Part shown: piece by piece, positions 1 to 5,904 of the stretch
Numbering within the stretch: the first letter of the stretch is position 1
Layout: the number at the start of each line of letters is the position of its first letter
Source of the DNA: an uncultured bacterium
GTDB lineage: Bacteria > Armatimonadota > Zipacnadia > Zipacnadales > Zipacnadaceae
DNA length: 13,848 nucleotides
Direction of reading: 5' to 3'
NCBI GenBank assembly: GCA_937928475.1
Contig: CALFVE010000351.1
Coordinates: 1 to 13,848 of the forward strand
Made by a program: the position numbers and the translations under genes
Notes under the pieces: generated by a model
Told to the model about the DNA's origin: nothing
The model's input: the letters and a program-made list of their open reading frames with translations, nothing else
The model's database searches: none

Positions 1-1
1 C

Positions 2-1936
2 TGGCAACTCTCCGGTTGGCACCCGAATTTCTGGATTCCGGAGAAGACCGGGGAGAAGAGCCTCAAACTATATCCCAATGTGCCCCCGATTCCGGCACGC
101 GTGCCCGGGTCGGTGCAGAGGGCGCTGCACGAGGCTGGCCTGCTCCCTGACTGGAACCAGAGCGTGCGTTCACGCGAATGCGAGTGGGTGGAGAATCGGC
201 ACTGGGTCTTCGAGACGACCCTGCCGGCGGAGTGGACGGCGCAACCCGGTCGCAAGATACTGCGCTGCGAGGGCCTGGACTACCAGGGTATGGTCCTGGT
301 CAACCAGAAGCGGGCCGGGGAGTTCCGCGGTACCTTCACGCCACATGAGTTTGACCTCACCGACCTGCTCGGCGAGGGCGAAAACCGCCTGGCCATCGTG
401 TTCACCGACAACCCTCGATATCTGGGGCAGTTCGGGTACACGTCCCGGATTCGCGAGCCCAAGGAGCGGTTCAACTACATCTGGGACTGGTGCCCCCGCC
501 TGGTGCAGGTGGGCATCTGGGATGCGCTCTCCCTGGAGGTGCGTGACGGAGACGCCATCGCCGCCTTGCGCGCTTTCACCGACTATGACGCCGCTAGCGG
601 GCGTGGCTCTGTCACTATTGAGGCCGGCTGCGACCTTTTGGAGGCTCGCGGACTGGAGATCATCGTGCAAGGTCAACAGGCCGAGGTGGCCCACGTCGTG
701 GTCCCGGTCTCCGAGGTGGTCAATACCGAAGTGGCCGTACCTGGCACACTCGTGCCTTGGCAGCCCAATGGCTGTGGTGAGCAGACCCTCTACCTGCTGC
801 GCTGTCGGCTGCTCGGCGAGGAGCGCAAGGTACTGGATGAGGAAGCCTTGATTGTCGGCTTCCGGCGGATCGAGTGGAAGCCATGCCAGGACGCTCCCGA
901 GGGGGCCGAGCCGTGGATCTGCTCTGTCAACGGCCAGGACCTATTCTTGCAAGGCGCGAACTGGGTGCCCATCCGCCCCAACTTCGCCGACGTTACCGAG
1001 GAGGAATACCGCCAGCGGCTGACTCTGTACCGGGACCTGGGTTTCAACCTCCTGCGGGTCTGGGGCGGAGCGGTGCTAGAGAAGGAGTGCTTTTACCGGC
1101 TATGCGACGAACTGGGGCTGCTGGTGTGGCAGGAGTTCCCGCTGTCCTCTTCGGGCGCGGACAACTGGCCACCGGAGGAGCCGAAGGTCATCGCCGAGTG
1201 GACGCGCATCGCCGAGAGTTATGTCCGTCGCCGGCAGCACCATCCCTCGCTGTTGCTCTGGTGTGGGGGGAATGAACTCCAGGGAGGAGAAGACGGGAGC
1301 AAGGCGGGCATCGGCCGGCCGATTGATGGCACCCACCCGATGATGGTGGCGCTGGGAGAGGTGGTCAGGCGTCTCGACCCCACCCGCCGGTTCATCCCTA
1401 CCTCCTCAACCGGCCCGCGCTTCATGGCCGACCCTGCGGAGTTCGGGCAGGGACTGCACCACGACGTGCACGGCCCCTGGAACTGGTCCGGCCCGCTGCC
1501 GGGCTGGTTCGAGTACTGGGACGGCGACGATGCGCTCTTCCGTTCGGAGACAGGGATGCCTGGTGCGGAGGACGCCGACCTTATCCGGCAGTACGGCGGC
1601 GATCGGGCGCTTCCGGGGGACCGCAGCAATCCGTTCTGGATGCACACCGGGGGGTGGTGGATCCAGTGGGATGACTACCTGGCCGAGGGAGGCGATCCGG
1701 AAGACCTGGAGGCGTTCGTGACCTGGAGCCAGGCGCGCCAAGCGACGGCGCTCGCTTATGCGGCGCGAGCCTGCAAGCGGCGCTTCCCCCGCTGTGGCGG
1801 GTTCGTCGTCTGGATGGGGCACGACTGCTACCCCTGCCCGACAAACACGGCGGTAATTGACTTCCTGGGCCGCCCCAAGCCGGCGGCGCTGGCGCTGGGG
1901 CAGGTGTTTCGGGAAAGCGCTCGGAGTGGCGAGTGA
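2..1936 (+). CDS. GH2 beta-mannosidase-like glycoside hydrolase (5' end outside window)
   Basis: Retaining glycoside hydrolase of family 2, most like beta-mannosidase, which removes terminal beta-D-mannose from the non-reducing ends of oligosaccharides. The frame is open from base 2, and the residues before the first possible start (GTG at 80) already match the family N-terminus (WQLSGWHPNFW, then PARVPGSVQRALHEAGLLPD), so the gene begins left of the window. Order seen: N-terminal jelly-roll domain, Ig-like domain, then a TIM barrel with RVWGGAVLEKECFYRLCDELG and VWQEFP. The acid/base Glu is in the WCGGNE motif (codon 1274-1276); the likely nucleophile Glu is in FRSETG (codon 1547-1549). No signal peptide can be assessed. 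About 644 residues are visible and few seem missing, so the protein is shorter than the usual 800-900 and seems to lack the C-terminal beta-domains. Family GH2 is near certain; mannoside specificity is inferred from motifs. Confidence 0.9.
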   Translation, partial: WQLSGWHPNFWIPEKTGEKSLKLYPNVPPIPARVPGSVQRALHEAGLLPDWNQSVRSRECEWVENRHWVFETTLPAEWTAQPGRKILRCEGLDYQGMVLVNQKRAGEFRGTFTPHEFDLTDLLGEGENRLAIVFTDNPRYLGQFGYTSRIREPKERFNYIWDWCPRLVQVGIWDALSLEVRDGDAIAALRAFTDYDAASGRGSVTIEAGCDLLEARGLEIIVQGQQAEVAHVVVPVSEVVNTEVAVPGTLVPWQPNGCGEQTLYLLRCRLLGEERKVLDEEALIVGFRRIEWKPCQDAPEGAEPWICSVNGQDLFLQGANWVPIRPNFADVTEEEYRQRLTLYRDLGFNLLRVWGGAVLEKECFYRLCDELGLLVWQEFPLSSSGADNWPPEEPKVIAEWTRIAESYVRRRQHHPSLLLWCGGNELQGGEDGSKAGIGRPIDGTHPMMVALGEVVRRLDPTRRFIPTSSTGPRFMADPAEFGQGLHHDVHGPWNWSGPLPGWFEYWDGDDALFRSETGMPGAEDADLIRQYGGDRALPGDRSNPFWMHTGGWWIQWDDYLAEGGDPEDLEAFVTWSQARQATALAYAARACKRRFPRCGGFVVWMGHDCYPCPTNTAVIDFLGRPKPAALALGQVFRESARSGE

Positions 1937-2030
1937 CCGGGAAAGAGGGGCAGAGCCTTCTTCCGCTCATCTTTCTGTGAATCGCCACTGCGCGGGACAG
2001 CGAAAAGAGGCTTTGTGCCCACTTTCATCC

Positions 2031-3236
2031 TCAGTCATTCGGCGCGGATTCCTCTGCCTCTAAATAAAACAAGTTGAAGAGAAATTGGCGCCAGCGGCGG
2101 ATCCAGGCCTTCCACACCGTCACCTCATTTACCGCCTCAAACTGGTTGTTCTTCCAGTTCTCATCCGTGAGCAGCGAACCGATGACCCCGCGCCCGATAG
2201 GGAACTGCTCGTCAAAGCGCTCGACGGGGGCCCAGGCGCCGCTGCACATCAGCGCCCAGTTGCCCCGACCGCCCAAGAGTGGGGAGGCATCGAGCATGAA
2301 GGTGCCCACGTTGCAGCGGATGCGCACCGGCGTGCCGTTGGCGGTGCCCACGAAATCCGCCCGCGCCTTGTCCACTCGGGGGTTGTTCCCCAGCCCCAGG
2401 GCCTTGATCAGGTCACAGTAGTAAGCCCCCGGGCGGGGGAGCTGCTGCACCTTCTCCAGGCGCACGTCAGGCACTTGCTGCTGGAGCGCCGGCAGGAGGA
2501 ACTGGCGGGCGGCCTCCCCCGCGGGGATATACGGGGTCATAATGTTGAAGGTCCCCGGCGGAGCGGAGAAGGCGCCGGTGAGGCCGTCGGGACTCTGCAC
2601 CTTCCAGGTAAAATACCCCGGCACCATCTCGGAGCGGAACACTCGCCCCTCCCATTTCCACCCCTCGGGCAGCAGCATCCGGTAGGCATTCTCCGTCGGC
2701 TCCAGGAAGCGCTGCAGCTTAGGCCGGGCGATGGCTTGGCAGGAGGCCAGCGCGGCGTCAATGTCGGCCTGAGCGGCCGCGGCGTATTCGGTGCGCACCT
2801 GGGCGCCGATCACGTAACTAGTGTTGTTGTCTTGGCGGCAGAGCCAGCGCTCCTTCAGCGAGCCGCGGTTGCTGGTGGAGGTGAAGGCAAGTTCCCACTC
2901 ATCCGGCTTGCCGGTGGCGCGGGGCGTCACCGTGACGCCGCTGAGTTCCTTGAAGACGGTGGCGAGTTCCTGAGCGGTCTTCTCCGGCGGCTGCTTGCTG
3001 CGCAGGAACCAGAGCACGGGTTGAGTCCAGCACACCCCTACGGTCTGGTCGCCATCGAGCGCGATGAAAGTGTTCCCTATGCTGCCGGTGCCCATCTCCC
3101 AGTCCTCGGGGATGTCAATGCTCAAGCCGGCGATGGGGTTGAGGTAAGTGACGCGAGGCACGGGCGCCTGCGCAAGTACAGGGAGGCAGAGGCAGGCGAG
3201 GGAGGTGGCAGTGAGCGCGCAGCGGCACAGTCGCAT
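2031..3236 (-). CDS. Secreted protein of unknown function with signal peptide
   Basis: I do not recognise a named family. The chosen ATG at 3236 gives a classic Sec signal: MRLCRCALT, a hydrophobic core TATSLACLCLPV, and a likely signal peptidase site after LAQA. A GTG 48 nt upstream would put 16 charged residues ahead of that signal, so it is disfavoured. No good Shine-Dalgarno is visible at either start. The mature protein of about 380 residues has two segments with the same opening pattern: GLSIDIPEDWEMGTG just after the signal, and AYRMLLPEGWKWEGR near the middle. Each is followed by predicted beta-strands. The first segment ends in an ADIDAALASCQAI stretch like the end of PsbP/DcrB-type domains, so a tandem domain is possible. 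The C-terminus is rich in Trp, Phe and Arg (VWKAWIRRWRQFLFNLFYL). It converges with the beta-mannosidase gene, 94 bp away. Confidence 0.75.
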   Translation of the reverse strand: MRLCRCALTATSLACLCLPVLAQAPVPRVTYLNPIAGLSIDIPEDWEMGTGSIGNTFIALDGDQTVGVCWTQPVLWFLRSKQPPEKTAQELATVFKELSGVTVTPRATGKPDEWELAFTSTSNRGSLKERWLCRQDNNTSYVIGAQVRTEYAAAAQADIDAALASCQAIARPKLQRFLEPTENAYRMLLPEGWKWEGRVFRSEMVPGYFTWKVQSPDGLTGAFSAPPGTFNIMTPYIPAGEAARQFLLPALQQQVPDVRLEKVQQLPRPGAYYCDLIKALGLGNNPRVDKARADFVGTANGTPVRIRCNVGTFMLDASPLLGGRGNWALMCSGAWAPVERFDEQFPIGRGVIGSLLTDENWKNNQFEAVNEVTVWKAWIRRWRQFLFNLFYLEAEESAPND

Positions 3237-3254
3237 CGGACAACGCCGCTTTGT

Positions 3255-3271
3255 GGCCCTGCACGAGGGCC
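3255..3271 (-). other. Hairpin upstream of the secreted-protein start
   Basis: Perfect 6-bp inverted repeat (GGCCCT/AGGGCC, 5-nt loop) ending 19 nt before the ATG at 3236. It has no T-tract, so it is not an obvious terminator. It could structure the 5' UTR; the role is unknown. Confidence 0.3.
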
Positions 3272-3377
3272 GGAAGTCGTGCACTGCTGAGGCTGAGGAT
3301 TCGCCGTCGGCGGGGTATTTCCTGCGCGGCCGAAGAGACTAGGGGGCGCGTTCTTAAGGCGGCGAAGTCAGCCGGGG

Positions 3378-3647
3378 TCAGGCAGGCTTACGCCGGCGCA
3401 TCTGCTCCAGCCCGCGGCGGAGCAGGCCACGAGCAAGGGTCTGGTAGGGGATATTGTGCTCCGCCGCGACTTCCTTGAGTTCGCGGATCAGGCTTGGCTC
3501 TAGGCGCAGGTTGACCTGCTTCTTCGGCTCGGGGCGGAAGTCGAGGATGAGGTCTTCTGCCGGCCCCATGTCGAACTCCTCGGGATCGTGCTGATCCCAG
3601 AAGGCTAGTTCTTCGTCTTGAGATTTGAAGGCTGGAATCTTCCTCAT
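3378..3647 (-). CDS. CopG/BrnA-like ribbon-helix-helix antitoxin
   Basis: Antitoxin of a type II toxin-antitoxin pair, 89 residues. The N-terminus MRKIPAFKSQDEELAFWDQH matches the conserved opening of the CopG-type antitoxin family that includes BrnA. The C-terminal half, KKQVNLRLEPSLIRELKEVA then IPYQTLARGLLRRGLEQM, is a ribbon-helix-helix DNA-binding domain: a short strand that pairs in the dimer, followed by two helices. Such antitoxins bind and neutralise the toxin and repress their own operon. The start ATG overlaps the toxin stop by 4 nt (ATGA), so translation is probably coupled. Toxin-first order is typical of brnTA. Length is normal and the gene looks intact. Confidence 0.85.
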   Translation of the reverse strand: MRKIPAFKSQDEELAFWDQHDPEEFDMGPAEDLILDFRPEPKKQVNLRLEPSLIRELKEVAAEHNIPYQTLARGLLRRGLEQMRRRKPA

Positions 3648-3895
3648 TTCCGCACCTCAAAGGCGGTCATCACACGGGCCGTATGTGTACCTTCGACCGC
3701 CATGACTATCTTCAGAAGGCGTCCGCCCTCCGTGCGCCCCCTGAGCCAGTACCGCCTCTCCCCCTCGGTCTCTCCCAATCGGCGGACCGGTGGTTGTTGC
3801 GCCATGACCTGCGCCACTTCCTCCCACTCAACCTGGTGCTTCACTCGCATGTGCCGCTTCGCTTTGCGGGTCGCATAGAAGTCGGTTAGGCGCAC
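3644..3895 (-). CDS. BrnT-like (RelE-superfamily) toxin
   Basis: Probable ribonuclease toxin of 83 residues, partner of the antitoxin directly downstream. The segment KHQVEWEEVAQVM corresponds to the KHGVSFEEA-type helix of BrnT-like proteins. RYWLRGRTEGGRLLKIVMAV and RVMTAFEVRK correspond to the GRT..GR.L.VV strand and the ARVITAR end seen in this group. It starts at GTG 3895, with the ribosome binding site GGGAGGG at 3899-3905 and 3 nt to the start. A close sigma70-type promoter lies upstream, so the pair is its own transcription unit. DUF4258-type proteins are a close alternative family. The toxin role comes from similarity and from the pairing with an antitoxin; activity is not shown by the sequence. 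Confidence 0.75.
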   Translation of the reverse strand: MRLTDFYATRKAKRHMRVKHQVEWEEVAQVMAQQPPVRRLGETEGERRYWLRGRTEGGRLLKIVMAVEGTHTARVMTAFEVRK

Positions 3896-3914
3896 GAGCC
3901 CTCCCGCCTCAGGA

Positions 3915-3944
3915 AGTATACACGACGACTATACGATTCGTCAA
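3915..3944 (-). promoter_or_regulatory. Sigma70-type promoter of the toxin-antitoxin operon
   Basis: On the minus strand, -35 TTGACG (3939-3944), an 18-bp spacer and -10 TATACT (3915-3920). Transcription should start about 10-13 nt before the GTG at 3895, leaving a short leader that holds the GGGAGGG ribosome binding site. The odd palindrome ACGA-A-TCGT just after the -35 box is a candidate operator for the ribbon-helix-helix antitoxin. Confidence 0.7.
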
Positions 3945-3966
3945 CTATCTCCGATAAGTGGGAGAA

Positions 3967-5220
3967 TCACAGCTCCTCCGGTCCGCCGATCCTGCCGAGC
4001 ACCGCGCTCGCGGCGGTGATCGCGGGGCTAGCGAGGTAGACCTCGCTGGTGGGGTGGCCCATGCGGCCGACGAAGTTGCGGTTGGTCGTGGCGATGGCGC
4101 GTTCTCCCGCCGCCAGGCAGCCGCTGTGCCCGCCCAGGCACGGCCCGCAGGTCGGCGTGCTCACCAGGCACCCCGCCTCCAGCAGCGTCTCGATGATCCC
4201 CTCCCGCAGGGCTTGTAGTTGAATCTCGACGCTGCCGGGGAAGACCAGGCACCGCACGCCCGGCGCCACCTTGCGCCCTTTCAGGATTTGCGCGGCGACG
4301 CGCAGGTCCTCCAGGCGCCCGTTGGTGCAGGCGCCAATGACCGCCTGGTGGATCGTCACCTCACCGACCTCGGAGAGGCCGCGCGTGTTCTCCGGCAGGT
4401 GCGGGAAGGCTACCTGCGGCTCGATGTCGGCGGCGTCCCACTCATAGACCTCGACGTAATCGGCGTCGGGATCACTGGTGAAGACTTGGAAGTCACGGGT
4501 GGCTCGGGGCCGCACCCAGTCGAGGGTCGTCTGGTCGGGGGCAATGATCCCGGTCTTGCCGCCGGCCTCGATGGCCATGTTGCAGATGGTGAAGCGCCCG
4601 GCCATATCCAGAGACTCGATGACCGGCCCGGCGAATTCCATCGCCCGGTAGCGGGCGCCGTCCACGCCGATCTTGCCGATAGTGTAGAGAATGAGGTCCT
4701 TGCCGCTGACCCAGGGCCGCAGGGTGCCGGTGAAGACGAGCTTCATGCTCTCGGGCACGCGGAACCAGGACTCGCCCAGGGCCATGCCCGCGGCGGCGTC
4801 GGTGGAGCCTACGCCGGTGGCGAAGGCGCCCAGCGCGCCGTAAGTGCAGGTGTGCGAGTCGGCGCCGATGATCACCTCGCCCGGCAGGGCCAGACCCGTG
4901 TCGGGCACGATGAGGTGCTCGATGCCGCCGCCCTGGGCCTCGTAGAAGTGGCGGAGGCCCTGCTCGTGGGCGAAGTCGCGGAGCAGTTTGGTGTTCTGGG
5001 CCGACTGGATGTCCTTGTTCGGCGTGTTGTGATCGGCGACCAGCACGACCCGCTCGGGGTCAAAGACCCGCGTGGCGCCCATCTGGCGCAGCTCACGGAT
5101 GGCGATGGGCGCGGTGATGTCGTTGGCGAGCACCAGGCTGAGTTTGCACGTGACGAAGTCGCCCGGCTTGACGGAATCAAGTCCGGCTGCATGGGCGAGG
5201 ATCTTTTCGGTGAGGGTCAT
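3967..5220 (-). CDS. leuC: 3-isopropylmalate dehydratase large subunit (LeuC/HacA type)
   Basis: Large subunit of isopropylmalate isomerase, which converts 2-isopropylmalate to 3-isopropylmalate in cytoplasmic leucine biosynthesis together with LeuD. The 417 residues match the shorter LeuC/homoaconitase-large-subunit type. The [4Fe-4S] cluster ligands are Cys298 (in GACTNGR), Cys358 and Cys361 (CGPC). Other family signatures are ADHNTP near residue 62, GADSHTCTYGALGAFATGVG at 119-138, and the C-terminal NFVGRMGHPTSEVYLASP. The ATG at 5220 has AAGGAG 6 nt upstream. leuD normally lies next to leuC, but here the next gene downstream is a toxin, so LeuD must be encoded elsewhere. REP hairpins begin 24 bp upstream of the start. 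Homoaconitase (lysine pathway) is the main alternative for substrate. Confidence 0.92.
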   Translation of the reverse strand: MTLTEKILAHAAGLDSVKPGDFVTCKLSLVLANDITAPIAIRELRQMGATRVFDPERVVLVADHNTPNKDIQSAQNTKLLRDFAHEQGLRHFYEAQGGGIEHLIVPDTGLALPGEVIIGADSHTCTYGALGAFATGVGSTDAAAGMALGESWFRVPESMKLVFTGTLRPWVSGKDLILYTIGKIGVDGARYRAMEFAGPVIESLDMAGRFTICNMAIEAGGKTGIIAPDQTTLDWVRPRATRDFQVFTSDPDADYVEVYEWDAADIEPQVAFPHLPENTRGLSEVGEVTIHQAVIGACTNGRLEDLRVAAQILKGRKVAPGVRCLVFPGSVEIQLQALREGIIETLLEAGCLVSTPTCGPCLGGHSGCLAAGERAIATTNRNFVGRMGHPTSEVYLASPAITAASAVLGRIGGPEEL

Positions 5221-5244
5221 AGAAGGCTCCTTGGCTGGCCCGAT

Positions 5245-5273
5245 GTAGGGGCGGCAGTTACGTCTGCCGCCCG
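5245..5273 (+). repeat. REP element 1 (hairpin, GTAG head)
   Basis: 29-bp REP unit: GTAG head, then GGGCGGCAG, a 6-nt loop TTACGT, and CTGCCGCCC giving a perfect 9-bp stem. It lies 24 bp upstream of the leuC start codon, leaving only the ribosome binding site between them. It is in tandem (40-bp period) with REP 2. Confidence 0.85.
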
Positions 5274-5284
5274 ATGAAGATGAA

Positions 5285-5313
5285 GTAGGGGCGGCAGTTA
5301 CGCCTGCCGCCCG
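5285..5313 (+). repeat. REP element 2 (hairpin, GTAG head)
   Basis: Same 29-bp unit as REP 1, with one loop change (TTACGC for TTACGT). The 9-bp stem GGGCGGCAG/CTGCCGCCC is identical. An 11-bp spacer separates it from REP 1. It ends 6 bp from the RAYT stop codon, so the pair sits directly 3' of the transposase gene. Confidence 0.85.
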
Positions 5314-5319
5314 TGACCG

Positions 5320-5799
5320 CTACGCCCCATCAGACAGCCAAGCGTATGGATACCGTTCCCATCTGTCAACCAACCCCTTGCGAACGGGATTATTGACGAC
5401 GTATTCGCACGTCCGGCCCAGCCCCTCCCCGGACCGGATGACGTGGTCATAGAAACTCCGCTGCCAGAGAGGCTCGGGATGCTCAGCTCTGGTTGCGTAG
5501 TGAATCCGTTGCCGGAAGAGGCGAATACACTCCGCGACCCCGACACCACCCCTGGGTATCGAAAGCACCACGTGGAGGTGGTCGGGCATGAGGCAGAAGG
5601 CGTGGAGTTCCACATGCTTATCTTCGGCGGTTCGGCGGAGAAGGCTGATCACAGTCTCCGACAAGCACTGGCCGGGACCGAAGAGAGTGGCGCGATCCTT
5701 GGTGCAGAGAATCACGTGAATGGGATGGCCATAGCCATGGTACACCGACGGGTCAAGGCGCGGCCGTGCGCGCCGAGCGGGAAGCGATGCGTCATTCAT
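5320..5799 (-). CDS. REP-associated tyrosine transposase (RAYT, Y1/IS200-like)
   Basis: Single-domain HUH-type Y1 transposase, 159 residues. The HUH-like metal-binding pair is in AFCLMPDHLHVVL (His74, His76). The catalytic tyrosine is Tyr133 in EYVVNNPVRKGLV. LWQRSFYDHVIRSGE at 111-125 is a RAYT/IS200 signature. Proteins of this family cut and rejoin single-stranded REP hairpins, recognising a GTAG tetranucleotide next to the stem. Exactly such elements flank this gene, two on each side in opposite orientation. The ATG at 5799 has GAGGA 10 nt upstream. No accessory tnpB or second transposase gene is present, which favours a domesticated RAYT over a mobile IS. The catalytic residues are intact and the length is normal. 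It lies between lpdA and leuC in the same direction. Confidence 0.88.
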   Translation of the reverse strand: MNDASLPARRARPRLDPSVYHGYGHPIHVILCTKDRATLFGPGQCLSETVISLLRRTAEDKHVELHAFCLMPDHLHVVLSIPRGGVGVAECIRLFRQRIHYATRAEHPEPLWQRSFYDHVIRSGEGLGRTCEYVVNNPVRKGLVDRWERYPYAWLSDGA

Positions 5800-5833
5800 A
5801 TGGCGGCGGTCCTCAAGCGCGTGCGACGGACAA

Positions 5834-5862
5834 CGGGCGGCAGGCGTAGCTGCCGCCCCTAC
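5834..5862 (-). repeat. REP element 3 (inverted relative to REP 1-2)
   Basis: On the minus strand: GTAG head, GGGCGGCAG, loop CTACGC, CTGCCGCCC, a perfect 9-bp stem. It lies 34 bp upstream of the RAYT start, in tandem (42-bp period) with REP 4 and inverted relative to REP 1 and 2 beyond the gene's other end. Confidence 0.85.
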
Positions 5863-5875
5863 GGGCGGAACCGAG

Positions 5876-5904
5876 CGGGCAGCAGGCGTAGCTGCTGCCC
5901 CTAC
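5876..5904 (-). repeat. REP element 4 (compensated stem, overlaps lpdA stop)
   Basis: On the minus strand: GTAG head, GGGCAGCAG, loop CTACGC, CTGCTGCCC. Compared with the other three copies, one G-C pair of the stem is replaced by A-T, so the 9-bp stem is kept. Its GTAG head contains the TAG stop codon of the dihydrolipoyl dehydrogenase gene (5901-5903). A 13-bp spacer separates it from REP 3. Confidence 0.85.

Larger units (their letters stand above)
5245..5904. mobile_element. RAYT-REP module (REP doublet - RAYT - inverted REP doublet)
   Basis: A 660-bp unit made of two direct REP copies, the RAYT gene, and two REP copies in the opposite orientation, with all GTAG heads facing outward. The layout resembles an IS200/IS605 element ended by hairpins. 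No target duplication is visible at the edges, as expected for Y1 chemistry. It fills the whole space between lpdA and leuC. Whether it still moves cannot be judged from one copy. Confidence 0.75.

Noticed and set aside
1937..2030. Terminator between the convergent beta-mannosidase and secreted-protein genes
   Set aside because: Only a 3-bp stem before TCTTTT on the minus strand and a loose 6-bp stem (GAAAGA/TCTTTC) on the plus strand. Nothing strong enough to annotate.
2085..3290. Open frame of about 400 codons opposite the secreted-protein gene
   Set aside because: The minus-strand reading has a clear signal peptide and normal composition; the + strand product is Gly/Ala/Arg/His-rich without domains.
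3948..3965. Terminator of leuC
   Set aside because: The stem is only 5 bp (TCTCC/GGAGA) with no T-run; too weak to call.
4219..5277. Long open frame (352 codons) on the + strand opposite leuC
   Set aside because: It is antisense to a clear leuC and arises from the high GC content. The product has no recognisable motif and is rich in Gly, Asp, Ala and Val.
5320..5799. Complete IS200/IS605 insertion sequence
   Set aside because: No tnpB is present, and the flanking repeats are REP doublets rather than distinct left and right ends. RAYT is the better call.
5245..5904. CRISPR-like array
   Set aside because: There are only two repeats on each side, with 11- and 13-bp spacers, strong self-complementary stems and a RAYT between them. 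This is REP organisation.
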